64,000 nt of DNA. Origin: Oncomelania hupensis. Its lineage: Eukaryota; Mollusca; Gastropoda; Littorinimorpha; Pomatiopsidae. The DNA lies in NCBI GenBank assembly GCA_036898135.1, contig CM072522.1, positions 10,823,186-10,887,185 of the forward strand, written 5' to 3'. Every line of letters starts with the position of its first letter. Position 1 is the stretch's first letter. Under the pieces are notes generated by a model. The model saw only the letters and a list, made by a program, of their open reading frames with translations, was not told the DNA's origin and made no database searches. This document shows, one piece after another, positions 1-10,200 of this stretch. A program made the translations under genes and the position numbers.

Positions 1-540
1 TTTATGGAGTTGTTGAATAGGGTGGCCCCCGTCGTCGCCAAGAACATGAGATACAGAGAACCCCTCGATCCAGGCTTCAAGCTAGCAATTACCTTACGGT
101 ACCTGACCACCGGAAACAGCTTCCGTTCCCTTGCTTTCGCCTTTCGTGTTGCACACAACACGATATCCTTGTTTGTGCCAGAGGTTTGTGATGCCATCGT
201 ACAGATGTACCAGCCCGAAGTCATCCGCACACCAACGAACCCACAGTAATGGCAGGCCATAGCGGGTAGCTTCTCCTACAGATGGAACTTCCATCACACC
301 TGCGGTGCCTTAGACGGGAAGCACGTCAGAATTAAGAAGCCAAGGAAGTCTGGCAGCCTGTATTATAACTACAAGGGTTACTTCTCCATCGTGCTACTAG
401 CCCTGGTCGACGCAGACTACAAGTTCATCTGGGCGAATGTTGGCAGCTATGGCTCTGAGTCCGACTGTGACATCTTCAACCAGACAGACCTGCGACGACG
501 CCTCGAAGACGGAACTCTCGGCCATCTGCTCATCTGTTAA
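1..540 (+). pseudogene. PIF/Harbinger (HARBI1/ALP1-like) transposase fragment
   Basis: The plus frame starting at 4 reads through a helix-turn-helix-like N-terminal part (LTTGNSFRSLAFAFRVAHNT) into the DDE_4 catalytic region. The first catalytic Asp lies in GALDGKHVRI, and the second is probably the Asp in LALVDADYKF. These motifs are typical of Harbinger-type transposases, which cut and paste DNA in the nucleus. The gene is broken: an in-frame TAA sits at 247-249, the 5' end runs off the window, and the frame stops at 538-540 before the third acidic residue and the usual C-terminus. Family transposases are usually 350-450 aa, so about half is present. From about 500 on, the reverse strand is also open in a basic, lysine-rich frame, so the 3' junction may be a join to unrelated sequence. 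Family assignment is strong; it cannot be active. Confidence 0.85.
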
Positions 541-1208
541 CTGCGACAGGGGGGCCGACTCAACATCCGAAGAGGCTGGGGAGAGGGATCCAGCTTCGCT
601 ACCAGCCTCATTTCACCTCTCGACCGTGGCAGCGTGCTTGCGGGGTGAGGTCCTCCTGGGCTGGTCCCCTGGCATGACCTTCTGCCTCTTGCGTGGTTTC
701 TTGTTTTCTCCCCTATCTTTGTCCGACATGTCCTTGGCTTTTCCCATGACTGCTGATTTCTGATTGATTTGTTAAGTTTACAGTCTCCAGCCCTAGTAAT
801 AGGATAAAAGGGGACTCTAAAATGGATTTGATATAAAATTTAAAATGTTACATCATAAAATGTTAATGTGGTATTTAACCTCGGGGGAGAAAAAGAAAAG
901 GGGGAAGGGGAAATAAAAAAGTGATGATATAAGAATATGTAAAAAATCTAACTGTGCCGCCAAGGCCGCCCCCAAGGACACCCGCAACCCCTCTCAGGAC
1001 CACGATTAAAACCTTGAGGAATAAGAAAAAGAGTATGACTATGTACAGGATATAATACATGTACTTTCTCACGCCGAACACACACTTTTATTCTTATTAA
1101 AATAATTACAAGCCCCCTGATTTCTCTTGTTTATTTCCAGTTTATAGTCTCCAGCCCTATACACTGATTTCTCATGACACGAATGGAGGCTATGTACCCT
1201 CCAGAAAA
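541..1208. other. No recognised gene; near-identical direct repeat at both ends
   Basis: No convincing coding region is seen. The minus strand between about 747 and 541 reads a Lys/Arg-rich peptide beginning MGKAKDMSDK and interrupted by a stop, which I do not recognise. A roughly 22-bp direct repeat containing gtctccagcccta occurs at about 776-797 and again at about 1141-1162. It could be a long target duplication bracketing an inserted 340-bp segment. Confidence 0.4.
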
Positions 1209-1550
1209 TCAAGCTGGCGTCGCCCGACGTCCCAGAGGGCGACGGGCGATGCTTGCCCGACGTCGGGCGATGTTCGACCGACGTCGGGCGACGCACGTCC
1301 GGGCGTCGCAACATTGGTACCGACATCTGGCGATGTCGAGCGGGCATCCTGCGATGCCCGCTCGACGTCGCCCGACGCCCAGCCCGACAGCACTCCGACC
1401 TTTTTGCCCGACGTCTTTGAGACGTCTAACGGGCGCCGTGAGGGCGCCGGGCGACCTATTTACACCACCGAGAACATCGTCCAAATCGCCTGCGACGACC
1501 CCAACGTCTGGAAATCGTCAAAATCGCCCTAATCGGCCGACGTCGGGCAT
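1209..1550. repeat. CpG-dense block of short palindromic CGTCGGGCGA-type repeats
   Basis: The block is much richer in G+C and CpG than its flanks. It consists of imperfect 10-15 bp units related to gacgtcgggcga and its reverse complement, used in both orientations. A hairpin with 16-bp arms and one mismatch lies at 1332-1347 / 1354-1369. All overlapping open frames are by-products of this repetition and none resembles a known protein. Confidence 0.6.
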
Positions 1551-1582
1551 GTTGATGTTCAATTGTGACTGAGGCATTACAG

Positions 1583-1667
1583 GGTGGCCCCAGTAGCACC
1601 AGTGGTTAGATAACTAGTTTCAAATGTCCAACGTTTAAAGTGGGTTCAGTTCCCTTCGGAGCAACCT
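1583..1667 (+). repeat. tRNA-like / SINE-head-like sequence
   Basis: An A-box-like stretch (agtggttagataactag) is followed about 40 bp later by a B-box-like ggttcagttcc. This is the spacing of an internal RNA polymerase III promoter. I cannot fold a clean cloverleaf or read an anticodon, so a tRNA pseudogene or SINE head is more likely than a working tRNA. Confidence 0.35.
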
Positions 1668-2457
1668 ATTTCACTTGTACCAAGTCACCGATAATTTTGT
1701 CCGGAAACTGGTTTCCTGCATCATCCAAAGTGTCAGTAACCTACAGAAAAGTGTTTCCTGTGAGACAAAGAACGCAAGCCACTTTTAAGAATCGAACCTG
1801 ATTCATGATAAATACCTGCTTCCGAACAACTGTTGAAGAAATGAACCACTACAGTCAATTTTACTTGGTCCATAGTGATGATACAGATCCCTTCATTCGT
1901 CATTCGGAAATGTTCGGCAGATTCATTATTCATATCCTTGCATAGTTGTTCACACAAGCGTCCCTATCTGGATGCGGTAGCGTCCATCTCTTTACTTTTA
2001 ATATCAATCAAGCTGCGCACCCCCCCCCCCCCCTCCCCTCCCCTCTTCTCTTTTCTAACCTTAGCTTAAAAAAACAGCAGTCTTTTCCCGACAGAAAAAT
2101 ACTCAAATAATTCATGCAAACATCGCAAATCGTGAATATGCGCAGTCTCATTCAATTTCTTTGAAATTGTCAACAAAAACTTACAAGTTCTTTTATAATT
2201 GATTGCTTGGATGCTTAATTTACCACATTTGTAGGAGTCAGGACATATAATGAAACATCGGAAATTAAATTCAGAGAATAAAATTCACCATTACGGATAC
2301 GAACAATGTAAAATTTACAATATTTGAAGGGAAGGTATGAAAAATCTACCAAAGTGTGAGACGTTTAGCAGTCTGTTGCAACAAGCAATGCATATTTAAC
2401 TTAGTCCTTTACATCAATATGAAGCGAATGTTTCTCGGTTTTATTAAGTTTCTTTTA
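1668..2457. other. No recognised gene; C14 run
   Basis: This is AT-rich sequence with no coding similarity that I can see. A run of 14 C lies at 2020-2033, followed by tcccc units. Confidence 0.5.
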
Positions 2458-3254
2458 CAGGGTTCCCACTTACTGGCAGTAAAAAAATTCAAGGGGTTTT
2501 CAAGGGATTGCAGAAGCTGCCGGTAGCCTAGGTCAGTCAGCAAGGGCTCCAGTTCTTCACAGATGGTAGAAGCAAAAGCATGGCCAAGGAACTTAGAAGT
2601 CAGATATTCTGTGGACACTTTACCTTCTGACCAAAACCTGATGTGAATGTCCAACTGTTTCTGTTTTAATTCCTTGTTCAATGACTCGTCGAACAAAAGC
2701 ACATACTCATTCTGTGATTTAACTTTCTTTTTTAGTAAAGACTCAAAATATGGAGCGATGCCAAAGGTTGCCAAGTATCTGCTTTTTGTCTCTCCACACT
2801 TGTAGTTGAGTGCAACTGGTGACTGCTTAAACATTTTTGAAAATAAAAACGCATTGTCCTGAGCTGATCTGAAACTATGGTGACTGTTCACAAGGTGGAT
2901 GGTCCACAATACTTCAGCTTCAAGCACTTCGGTCCCCGAAATTGATGTGGGGATGCTAGGCTGGCATTGTTTGTTTGCTGGTGTGACAGCTGTCTGCAAA
3001 GATGTACTTGCACTTGCAGACACGAATTCTGCAAGCTTTACAACAGGTTTGCTTGCTTTCTGAAGTTCCATATGCTTTTTTCCTTTCGTGTGGCTTACTA
3101 CAGCCGCCTCTCCCATTGCACGAACATCGACATTTTTTTTGCACAATTTGCAATAAAATGCATGCTTGTCTTCCACCTCCTTTATCCAAAAGCTGAACTC
3201 CTTCTTCAGCCATGACTTTTGAAAAACGCAACTGCCCTTCGGCATTTTCAGCAA
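2409..3254 (-). pseudogene. BED/C2H2-type zinc-finger transposon protein, C-terminally truncated
   Basis: The minus ORF of 281 codons starts at 3254 (MLKMPKGSCVFQKSW). A zinc-finger unit spans about residues 30-62, with the pair CKLCKKN followed by H..KGKKH. It is followed by a Ser/Thr-rich linker and an RNase-H-fold-like segment (VLLFDESLNKELKQ, then LTSKFLGHAFAS). That layout is familiar from transposon-derived proteins of aquatic animals related to hAT elements. From about residue 245 the reading leaves family-like sequence and runs through the element terminus into flanking DNA before stopping at 2409, so the real C-terminus has been deleted. No catalytic triad can be assembled. Nuclear DNA binding is the expected role; the exact family name is uncertain. 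Confidence 0.65.
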
Positions 3255-3618
3255 CGAAGACAGAAAATCAAACAGGCGAAACAGCGGAAGTTTTTACCGG
3301 AAACAAGAAGTTCGCATAGCAATAATTAGAGTTATGTCCCTTGTTAGCAGACGACCAATTACGACCATTGTAACCGGCATCGACGATCGGTAGAAAATCG
3401 TTTTATTTAAACAAGGGTTGTTTTCTTTCTTTTAGAAAAAAAAAAACTTGTTTAAAAAAAAGTTGTTAGATAGGCAAGCGATTTTACAATGGTAATTTTC
3501 AAGGGGTTTTCAAGGGGAAGCCGATATTTCGCTGATTTTCAAGGTTTTTTCAAGGGTCTCAAGGGTCCCCTCAATTTTCAAGGGATTTCAAGGATTTCAA
3601 GGGGCCGTACGAACCCTG
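2458..3618 (-). mobile_element. DNA transposon with 6-bp target duplication, BED-finger type
   Basis: The element starts CAGGGTTCCCAC at 2458. Read from the other end it starts CAGGGTTCGTAC, so the terminal inverted repeat is only about 8 bp. It is flanked by an exact 6-bp duplication, ctttta, at 2452-2457 and 3619-3624. Both ends carry repeated caagggg/ttttcaaggg motifs in the same orientation, densest at 3498-3604; these are possible transposase binding sites. The interior codes on the minus strand for a zinc-finger protein. The length (1161 bp) and a missing C-terminal half suggest an internally deleted copy. hAT-like affiliation is inferred from the protein and the CAGGG ends; a 6-bp duplication is shorter than the usual 8 bp of hAT. 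Confidence 0.75.
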
Positions 3619-3995
3619 CTTTTACGTTGTTTTAACATGTTTATGAATGGTTTTTAAAGCAACTATAAAATTATGTCTTCTGCGGTGCTAAAAGTCGGGT
3701 ACGTTTTCGTTTTTCCCTCTATATACATTAATTGTAGTGCAATATTAATCTTTGTTTAAATTTAATGTTAATGCATTCACACGCATTTGCCTTTATCAAG
3801 ACACTTCGGCAACACGAATAATTTGACATAATAGGAACTAGACACAAAGGGATTGTTTCACCTGCTGTTGAAACAGTGTACACGAGTGATCGATTAAACG
3901 CAAGGTAGGCGCAAATCAGGACGTGTTTTATAGTGTTTGATCGCCTTCACATGCACACAGCGTGATAACGCAGTTTCGATTCTTAGCATAAAACC
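3619..3995. other. No recognised feature
   Basis: This is AT-rich sequence between the DNA transposon and the SINE, with no supported gene or repeat. It ends in a (TTTA)n tract that is the tail of the minus-strand SINE. Confidence 0.5.
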
Positions 3996-4434
3996 TTTTT
4001 TTATTTATTTATTTATTTAATCGTTCTTATATAGCGCTTTTCCAGCTCAAGAGCTGCTCAAAGCGCTGGCCGATACAGGATCTAACTCAAGCCGCCCGAG
4101 ACACCCACCCGCAGCCTTTGGGCGCATGGTCTGACGCCCGGACAACTGAGCACAATCCTTGGCAGCCAGGGATGGGGGAGAAGGATCTAGGTGCATGCTG
4201 GTTGTGTTCTTGTCACCGGCACTCACCCGTCTAGGACATGAGCGTCAGGATCTTTAAAGTCCGTTATGATGGAATGTATGCGACACAGACTAGACCTCGG
4301 TTTATACTCTCATCCGAAGGAGTAGGAAAACAGGAGTAAAGTGTCTTTCCCAGGGACACAACACAATGGCCCGGCCAGGGCTCGAACCCGGGACCTTCAG
4401 ATCCGCAAGCCGAAGCACTACCATTAGACCACAG
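3996..4434 (-). repeat. tRNA-derived SINE, copy 1
   Basis: Read on the minus strand, it starts with a tRNA-like head. An A box lies in tggtctaatggtagtgct and a B box in gggttcgagccc. A conserved body of about 330 bp follows, ending in gcgctatataagaacgatta and an ATTTA-rich tail. A second copy of the same family lies at 53904-54313 on the plus strand and matches throughout, which establishes it as a family. Transcription would be by RNA polymerase III and mobilisation by a LINE. No clear target duplication is visible for this copy. Confidence 0.85.
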
Positions 4435-4516
4435 TAAAAGTGTATTCTAGGTCTCAGTGACCAGCCGGCCACTTCAACAGCTTTTTGTTTGGTGGGAAGT
4501 TGGGAAAGGTGGAATA

Positions 4517-4547
4517 GGGGAGGGGGGGGGGGGGGGGGGGGGGGGGG
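4517..4547 (+). repeat. Poly-G run (26 G)
   Basis: An uninterrupted run of 26 G at 4522-4547, preceded by gggga, can form stacked quadruplexes and is prone to length change and assembly error. Confidence 0.8.
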
Positions 4548-4896
4548 CTGGAAAATGCGCTTTATACGAACAATCTATAACGCATTTTTGAGCTTTTAGT
4601 GTTAACAAGGTGCAGCATTAAAAATCGCCACTTGTGAAATATGATCGCGTAGATTTTCGCACTTCACGTCAAATCTCCTGGTACTATGATTGATCAGATA
4701 AAAGTAAAGTTTTATGACTAACTTAAACGCGGCGATACAGTCTATAATTTAACGTCCCCGATGCTATAAAATGGTTTCAATTTCATCATATTTTCGCCTG
4801 CAATGTTACCTATAAGAAGCTATTTTTATTGGAATAAAAATGAACAAGTTCAGTTTTTTTAAAACAATTGTGCGCCCAACGCTTTATTAACTTTTG

Positions 4897-5220
4897 AAAA
4901 CGCCCAAGCGTCGACTTAAAACAATTGGCGAGCGGTCTTTTAGTTTTCAAGCACCAAAGGTTTGGAATGCGTTGCCTGCCGGTTTAAGACATTGAACAGA
5001 CCTTGTTTCTTTCAAGAGCTGCTTAAAAACGCACTTGTTCCGCAAGACGTCTTCTGTGTAAATAGTAAGAACAGTAATATTTTCGAATGATTTTGTACAT
5101 GATGTAGTGCGAATGTTGTGAATCAGTGATGATGCGTACGAACGATATGTGTAAGCGCATTGAGTTGTTATTGTAATGAAAAATGCGTTGTATAAATGCA
5201 ATTTATTATTATTATTATTA
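4897..5220 (+). pseudogene. 3' end of a non-LTR retrotransposon (C-terminus of RT protein plus ATT tail)
   Basis: The plus frame from 4897 reads the standard C-terminal signature of CR1/L2/Rex-type LINE proteins: ERSFSFQAPKVWNALP, then after a stop at 4993-4995, SFKSCLKTHLFRK, ending at 5059-5061. About 100 bp downstream the sequence ends in tgtataaatgcaattt followed by (ATT)n, a common LINE/SINE 3' tail. The remainder of the ORF is missing, so this is a severely 5'-truncated, decayed insertion. Confidence 0.75.
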
Positions 5221-5984
5221 CTATTATTTAATTATAGGTTAGCCCCAAAATAATTCACTCATTATTATTATTATAATTATTAACATTTGTTCATATCATA
5301 CACTTATTTTAGACATTCACGCGTACTCTTCACAAAAATACATATGTACATATATACATACACACATCCATACATACAGATATTTACTCACTATTCTTTT
5401 TGGTTTTTAAATTAACTTTGTGGTCAAGGGTTTATTTTCATTCATGTCATCGCACGCCTATTAGAATTATTGCGGTCGCTCGCAACAGACCTCTTTTCAA
5501 TGCAAATTGAATCTGCAATATACTGTTCTAGTGACATTTTTGTCTTTAAAGCTGCACGATTATACCTTATAAAACATCTTCTCAAGATCCTGGACTTCTT
5601 TTCTCTCGACACTGCAGACTTGCAACACGCTTTCAGAATGACAGAAACATTTGCACATGACAAGCCTATAATCTATGCGACTATAATTATGTCACAGTCG
5701 GAGGTAAAGTGATACACTACTTTGATAATCAATGAAATGGAGACAGAATTTCACTTAGGAACCTGCCTAAGTGACCAATTTTCATGAGCGACTGCATTAT
5801 ATACTATAACGGCAATCAATGAAGTCCATTCATTGGCCCGTGTGCCTTTAGCAAAGTGCGTTAAACCATGCTGATTAACAGACCTGCAATTTGACCTTTT
5901 ATTTTTCCCTCCATATAATTTGAGTTTGCGCGCTCTCTCTCTCTCCCTCCCTCAAAAATAATGACAATGACGACGATGATTGTT

Positions 5985-6016
<32 letters not shown>

Positions 6017-6787
6017 ATGTTTGCGTGTGCGTGTGTGTGAAAGGTTCTGCGTTATGTTAATTTGTTAAGGGACATACAGGTTGGAATATTAGACTTTGCA
6101 ATTTAGTCTAAAGTCTGTATCTCTAACAAAAAGGTTTCAAGTCTTGGTTAATTAGGATTACAGGTAATTAATTGCTATAGACTTTCCTCTACCCATAATA
6201 AGATATGATATGCTAAGATATCACGCAGACCTAGGCAAAAAAAAAGAAAAAGACAATATCATGATGACGTCACCCCACGTGCATAATTTGTTTCTCTTCT
6301 GGTAGGTTTCACTATTTCCTAACTAAATACCAAGTTTCAAAGAAATTCGTCCATTAGTTTCAGAGGAAAGTGGTGCAAATGTAACCTCTTCCCGGCGAAG
6401 CATCATTTATGAAGATGCTCTTTCGTCCTCACTGTGTTAAATTTTAATGCACAAGAAAATGTCCACTTTTTTCCCCTGAGAGACCTCGACGCTCCGTGCC
6501 ATCTCTTAAATTCATATTAGTCATAAATCCCACCATCCCTCTGGAGATGACTATCAAAAGATCCCTTGGAGATTACTTTTAGAGATTAGCCTACTTTTGG
6601 AAATGTTTAGAGAGAGTAAAATAGCGGTTTCTACCCCAACTTCCTCCAAGGCGTCCTTTCATTATTAATATATGCTGTTTTAAGTTTGGTCCGAGGCAGT
6701 AGGTGGTTGGAATTTAAATAAAATATACCATTAAAAAAAATTACAATGCTGCTTTTTTTAAAAACACACTGCATTATGGTTGTACCA
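5221..6787. other. No recognised gene; microsatellites
   Basis: I see no coding region or named repeat. Simple repeats are (CT)n at about 5933-5945, (GAT)n/(GGT)n at about 5976-6018 and (GT)n at about 6024-6039. Short ORFs on both strands around 5440-5712 mirror one another and look random. Confidence 0.5.
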
Positions 6788-6870
6788 TTACACATTTTGG
6801 TCCGCTGGAATTATCTTTTGTTTAACAAGATAGTCCCGAGTAAATAAGGATAATGTAAAGATACACCAAT
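6788..6870 (-). pseudogene. C-terminal end of small ORF d, separated from its start by an LTR element
   Basis: On the minus strand, starting at the left target duplication of the gypsy element, the frame continues a small hydrophobic protein whose first part lies at 11768-11928. It then ends, after a 1-nt shift, with IIPADQNV and a stop at 6788-6790. Agreement of frame, character and a sensible stop on both sides of the element indicates that one gene was split by insertion. Function unknown. Confidence 0.55.
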
Positions 6871-7062
6871 TGTAAGGTTAATTATATGCATGACCTAAGG
6901 TTATGACGTGAGTTGATGACGTTTTGATCCGGGGGCTTGTACCGGGTTCCTGCCAAGATGGCAACAGTCTTTGAATAAATCGTGTTAGCTTTCCGTGCCG
7001 TCTATTGTGTTTTATACTGTGTCAAAAGTCATACCTCTCACCCACCTAACAATAATCACACA
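6871..7062 (+). repeat. 5' LTR of Mag-like element
   Basis: The LTR is 192 bp, TG...CA. An AATAAA polyadenylation signal lies at 6974-6979. It would drive transcription of the element; no strong TATA box is visible. The two differences from the 3' LTR fall near the end, in the cccac[c/a][t/c]aac segment. Confidence 0.95.
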
Positions 7063-7080
7063 TGGTGTCAGAAAACGGAG
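7063..7080 (+). other. Primer-binding site of Mag-like element
   Basis: The sequence directly after the LTR begins TGGTGTCAGAA. This complements the 3' end of a leucine tRNA with its CCA, the primer used by many Mag/SURL-type gypsy elements. Complementarity weakens after the first 11-12 bases. Confidence 0.7.
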
Positions 7081-7201
7081 CTTTTGACACTGATAATTCA
7101 GGAAACAAGGTGACTTTTAAACCTTTCTGAAATTGTATTGACAATCGACCGGGCGGAAGAGCTATTGCGTCATAAAAAAAAAAAAAAAAAAAATTCCCAA
7201 C

Positions 7202-10200
7202 ATGGAGGAACACGAAGCAGTAGCCCCAGCAACACAAAATGCGAAGTGTTTTAGGCCAAATATTCCAATACCAGGAAAATTGGATGTCCACTCTAGGAAC
7301 TTAGAAGCTACATGGCGCAAGTTCAAGAGGCAGTGGGACAATTATGAGACAGCAACAAGGTTAGATGCAGAAGATAAGAAGTACAGAAAAGCTGTATTTC
7401 TCTCAATCATTGGCGAGGATACTTTTGATTTGTGTGACGGATTTTCATACACAGCTGAGGAAGACGAAGATGACATTGCAGTGGTGATGTCTAAGTTTCA
7501 ACAGTACTGCATAGGAGAAACCAATGAGATCTATGAAACATTTATCTTCAATGGTAGAAACCAAGAAGGGGGTGAAACAGTAGATGCTTATGTTGCTGCA
7601 CTTCGCAAGTTAGCCAAGACATGTGGTTTTGGTGATAAAGAGGAGCGGATGATTCGTGATAGGCTGGTCTTTGGAGTCAAAGATGACGTTATCCGACAGA
7701 AACTGCTGGAGGACAGAAGGTTGACATTGTCAACAGCAATTGAGATGTGCAGAGCACATGAAGCTTCACACTCACAAGCAAGAGCCATGACTGGTAGTAC
7801 AGAGGCAGTAGATGCTCTCCAGAGAAGGAGAGGTGGCCAGCCAGCAAAAATAAAATGCTACAAGTGTGGTTATGATCACATACAGAAAGAAACCTGCCCT
7901 GCCAAGAATGCTGAATGCCATAAATGCAAGAAAAAGGGACATTTTTCAGCAGTGTGTTACAGCAAGTCGCAGACAGAATACACAAAATCACACTCACAGA
8001 AGAACATTCATGAAGTGGATGGTGATCATGGTCTGTTGGACACAGTGTCTAGTGCTAAAACAGTTTCACAAGACACCAAGAAAGGTTCGCGTAAGCCACA
8101 CCCGCGTGGTGGAGGACAGAACCTTATCTCAGGTAAAAAGGACATAGGCCCGTGTAAGCCACACCTGCGTGGTGGAGGACAGGACCTATGCTCCAATGAA
8201 AAGCAGAGTGACCTGCGTATGCCACACCTTCGTGGTGGAGGACAGGGTCAGCTCTCGCCAAGCGTTTCCACCGAGAAGACAGAAGCAGTGGTTGGGCCTG
8301 TCACGGGAGATGGGACAGAGCCATGGCATGCTAGAGTCCAGGTGGATGGGAAGATGGTGAACTTCAAGCTGGATACAGGGGCCGATGTGACAGTTGTGCC
8401 GCCTAGCTATGCAAAGAAGAGCAAGCTACAAAAGACAAAGAAACAGCTGTTTGGCCCGGGGCAGAACTCACTTATCGTGAGAGGCAAGTTCAGTGCTGTG
8501 ATGGAATGTAAGGGAGTGTCCACAACACAAGATGTTTACGTGGTGGATAACCTACAGCAGCCTTTACTGGGTCGCCCAGCCCTTGAAGCTCTGCAGTTGG
8601 TGAAGCTAGTACAAGCAGTGCAAGCAGATTTGCCGGCAGATAAGCACAGAAAGGCACACCCCAAGCTGTTTACAGGCTTAGGACACATGAGAGAGCCCTA
8701 CAAGATAAGGCTGAAAGAAAATTCTGTGCCATTTGCTGTGTCAGCGCCAAGAAGAGTTCCTCTGCCATTACAGAAGAAAGTGGAAGAGGAGCTGAAAAGA
8801 TTGCAAGATTTGGAGGTGATCCGTCCAGTGACGACACCTACCGATTGGTGCGCTCCAATTGTGGTGGTGCCCAAGGGGAACAGTGATGCCATTAGACTAT
8901 GTGTAGACCTGACAAGGTTAAATGAAAACGTCAGGCGGGAGAACTACCCATTACCATCTACTGATCAGCTGTTGGCTCAGTTGGCAGGCGCCACAGTATT
9001 TACAAAGCTAGATTGTAACTCGGGTTTTCACCAGGTGCCGCTAGATGAGGTCTCACAGGAACTGACAACGTTTATTACACCGATTGGGCGATTTTGCTAC
9101 ACTCGCCTGCCCTTTGGCATTTCATCGGGACCGGAAGTGTTTCATCGTCGCATGTCGCAGTTGTTGCAGGACATTCCGGGTGTCATATGTGACATTGATG
9201 ATATTTTGGTAGCAGGGCGTTGTCAAGCCGAGCATGATCAGAGACTGGAGACGGTACTACAGAGAATGGAGCAGGCTGAGGTCACACTGAATGACAAGTG
9301 CAAGTTCAGTCAGAGCAGCATCCGATTCCTGGGTCATGTGATCTCCAAAGAAGGCATTAAGATGGATCCAGTGAAAGTGGAGGCGATACAGAAGTTTCCT
9401 CGCCCCTCAAACGTCTCAGAAGTAAGACGTCTCCTTGGGATGATGAACTTTGTGCAGAAGTTCTCACCAGATCTCGCAGAAGTGACGAGACCACTTCGTG
9501 AACTCTTGAAGAAAGAAGTAGCATGGACATGGGATGACGCCCAAGAGCGTGCATTTGTCCAGCTGAAAGAGAAGATGAGCAGCCCTCCTGAGCTTGCTCA
9601 TTACAGCCCAGATCGGCCGACAAAGGTGTCCGCCGATAGCTCATCATATGGATTGGGCAGTGTGTTGCTACAACAGCAGAAGAATGGGGAATGGCAGCCT
9701 GTGTTCTTCGCGTCAAGATCACTGACGGCGACGGAACAGCGCTATGCGCAAGTGGAAAAAGAGGCATTAGCATGCACATGGGCATGTGAGAAGTTTGCCG
9801 ACTTACTGATTGGCCTGCCATTGTTCACCCTAGAGACGGACCACCGTCCGTTGTTAGCCCTGCTGAAGACCAAAGGTCTAGATGAACTGTCGCCCCGCAT
9901 ACAGCGATTTAGAATGCGTCTGATGCGTTTCAGCTACCATGTGATCCACACAGCAGGTAAAAACCTGACTACTGCAGATGCGTTGTCCCGAGCACCTGCC
10001 GGATCACCTGAGGATGCTGACCTGAGGATGGAGAGCGACACCAGAGCGTTTGTGCAGTCTGTTATTGACACACTACCAGCAAGCGAGATGAGGCTTGCCG
10101 AAATTAAGGCTAAGCAGCAGGAAGACACTGACTGCAGCAAGATCATGGAATACTGCAGAGACGGGTGGCCTGCTGACAAGAAGAAGCTGGCAACACAGCT

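Noticed and set aside
437..763. 108-codon plus frame after the Harbinger fragment
   Set aside because: Ser/Leu-rich with no family motif. The reverse strand is equally open, so it is not supported as a gene.
1174..1572. Several overlapping Arg/Pro-rich frames on both strands
   Set aside because: All arise from the repetitive CpG-rich units. Frames open on both strands in the same place are composition artefacts.
1583..1667. Functional tRNA gene
   Set aside because: A- and B-box-like motifs exist, but no cloverleaf or anticodon could be formed. Kept only as tRNA-like.
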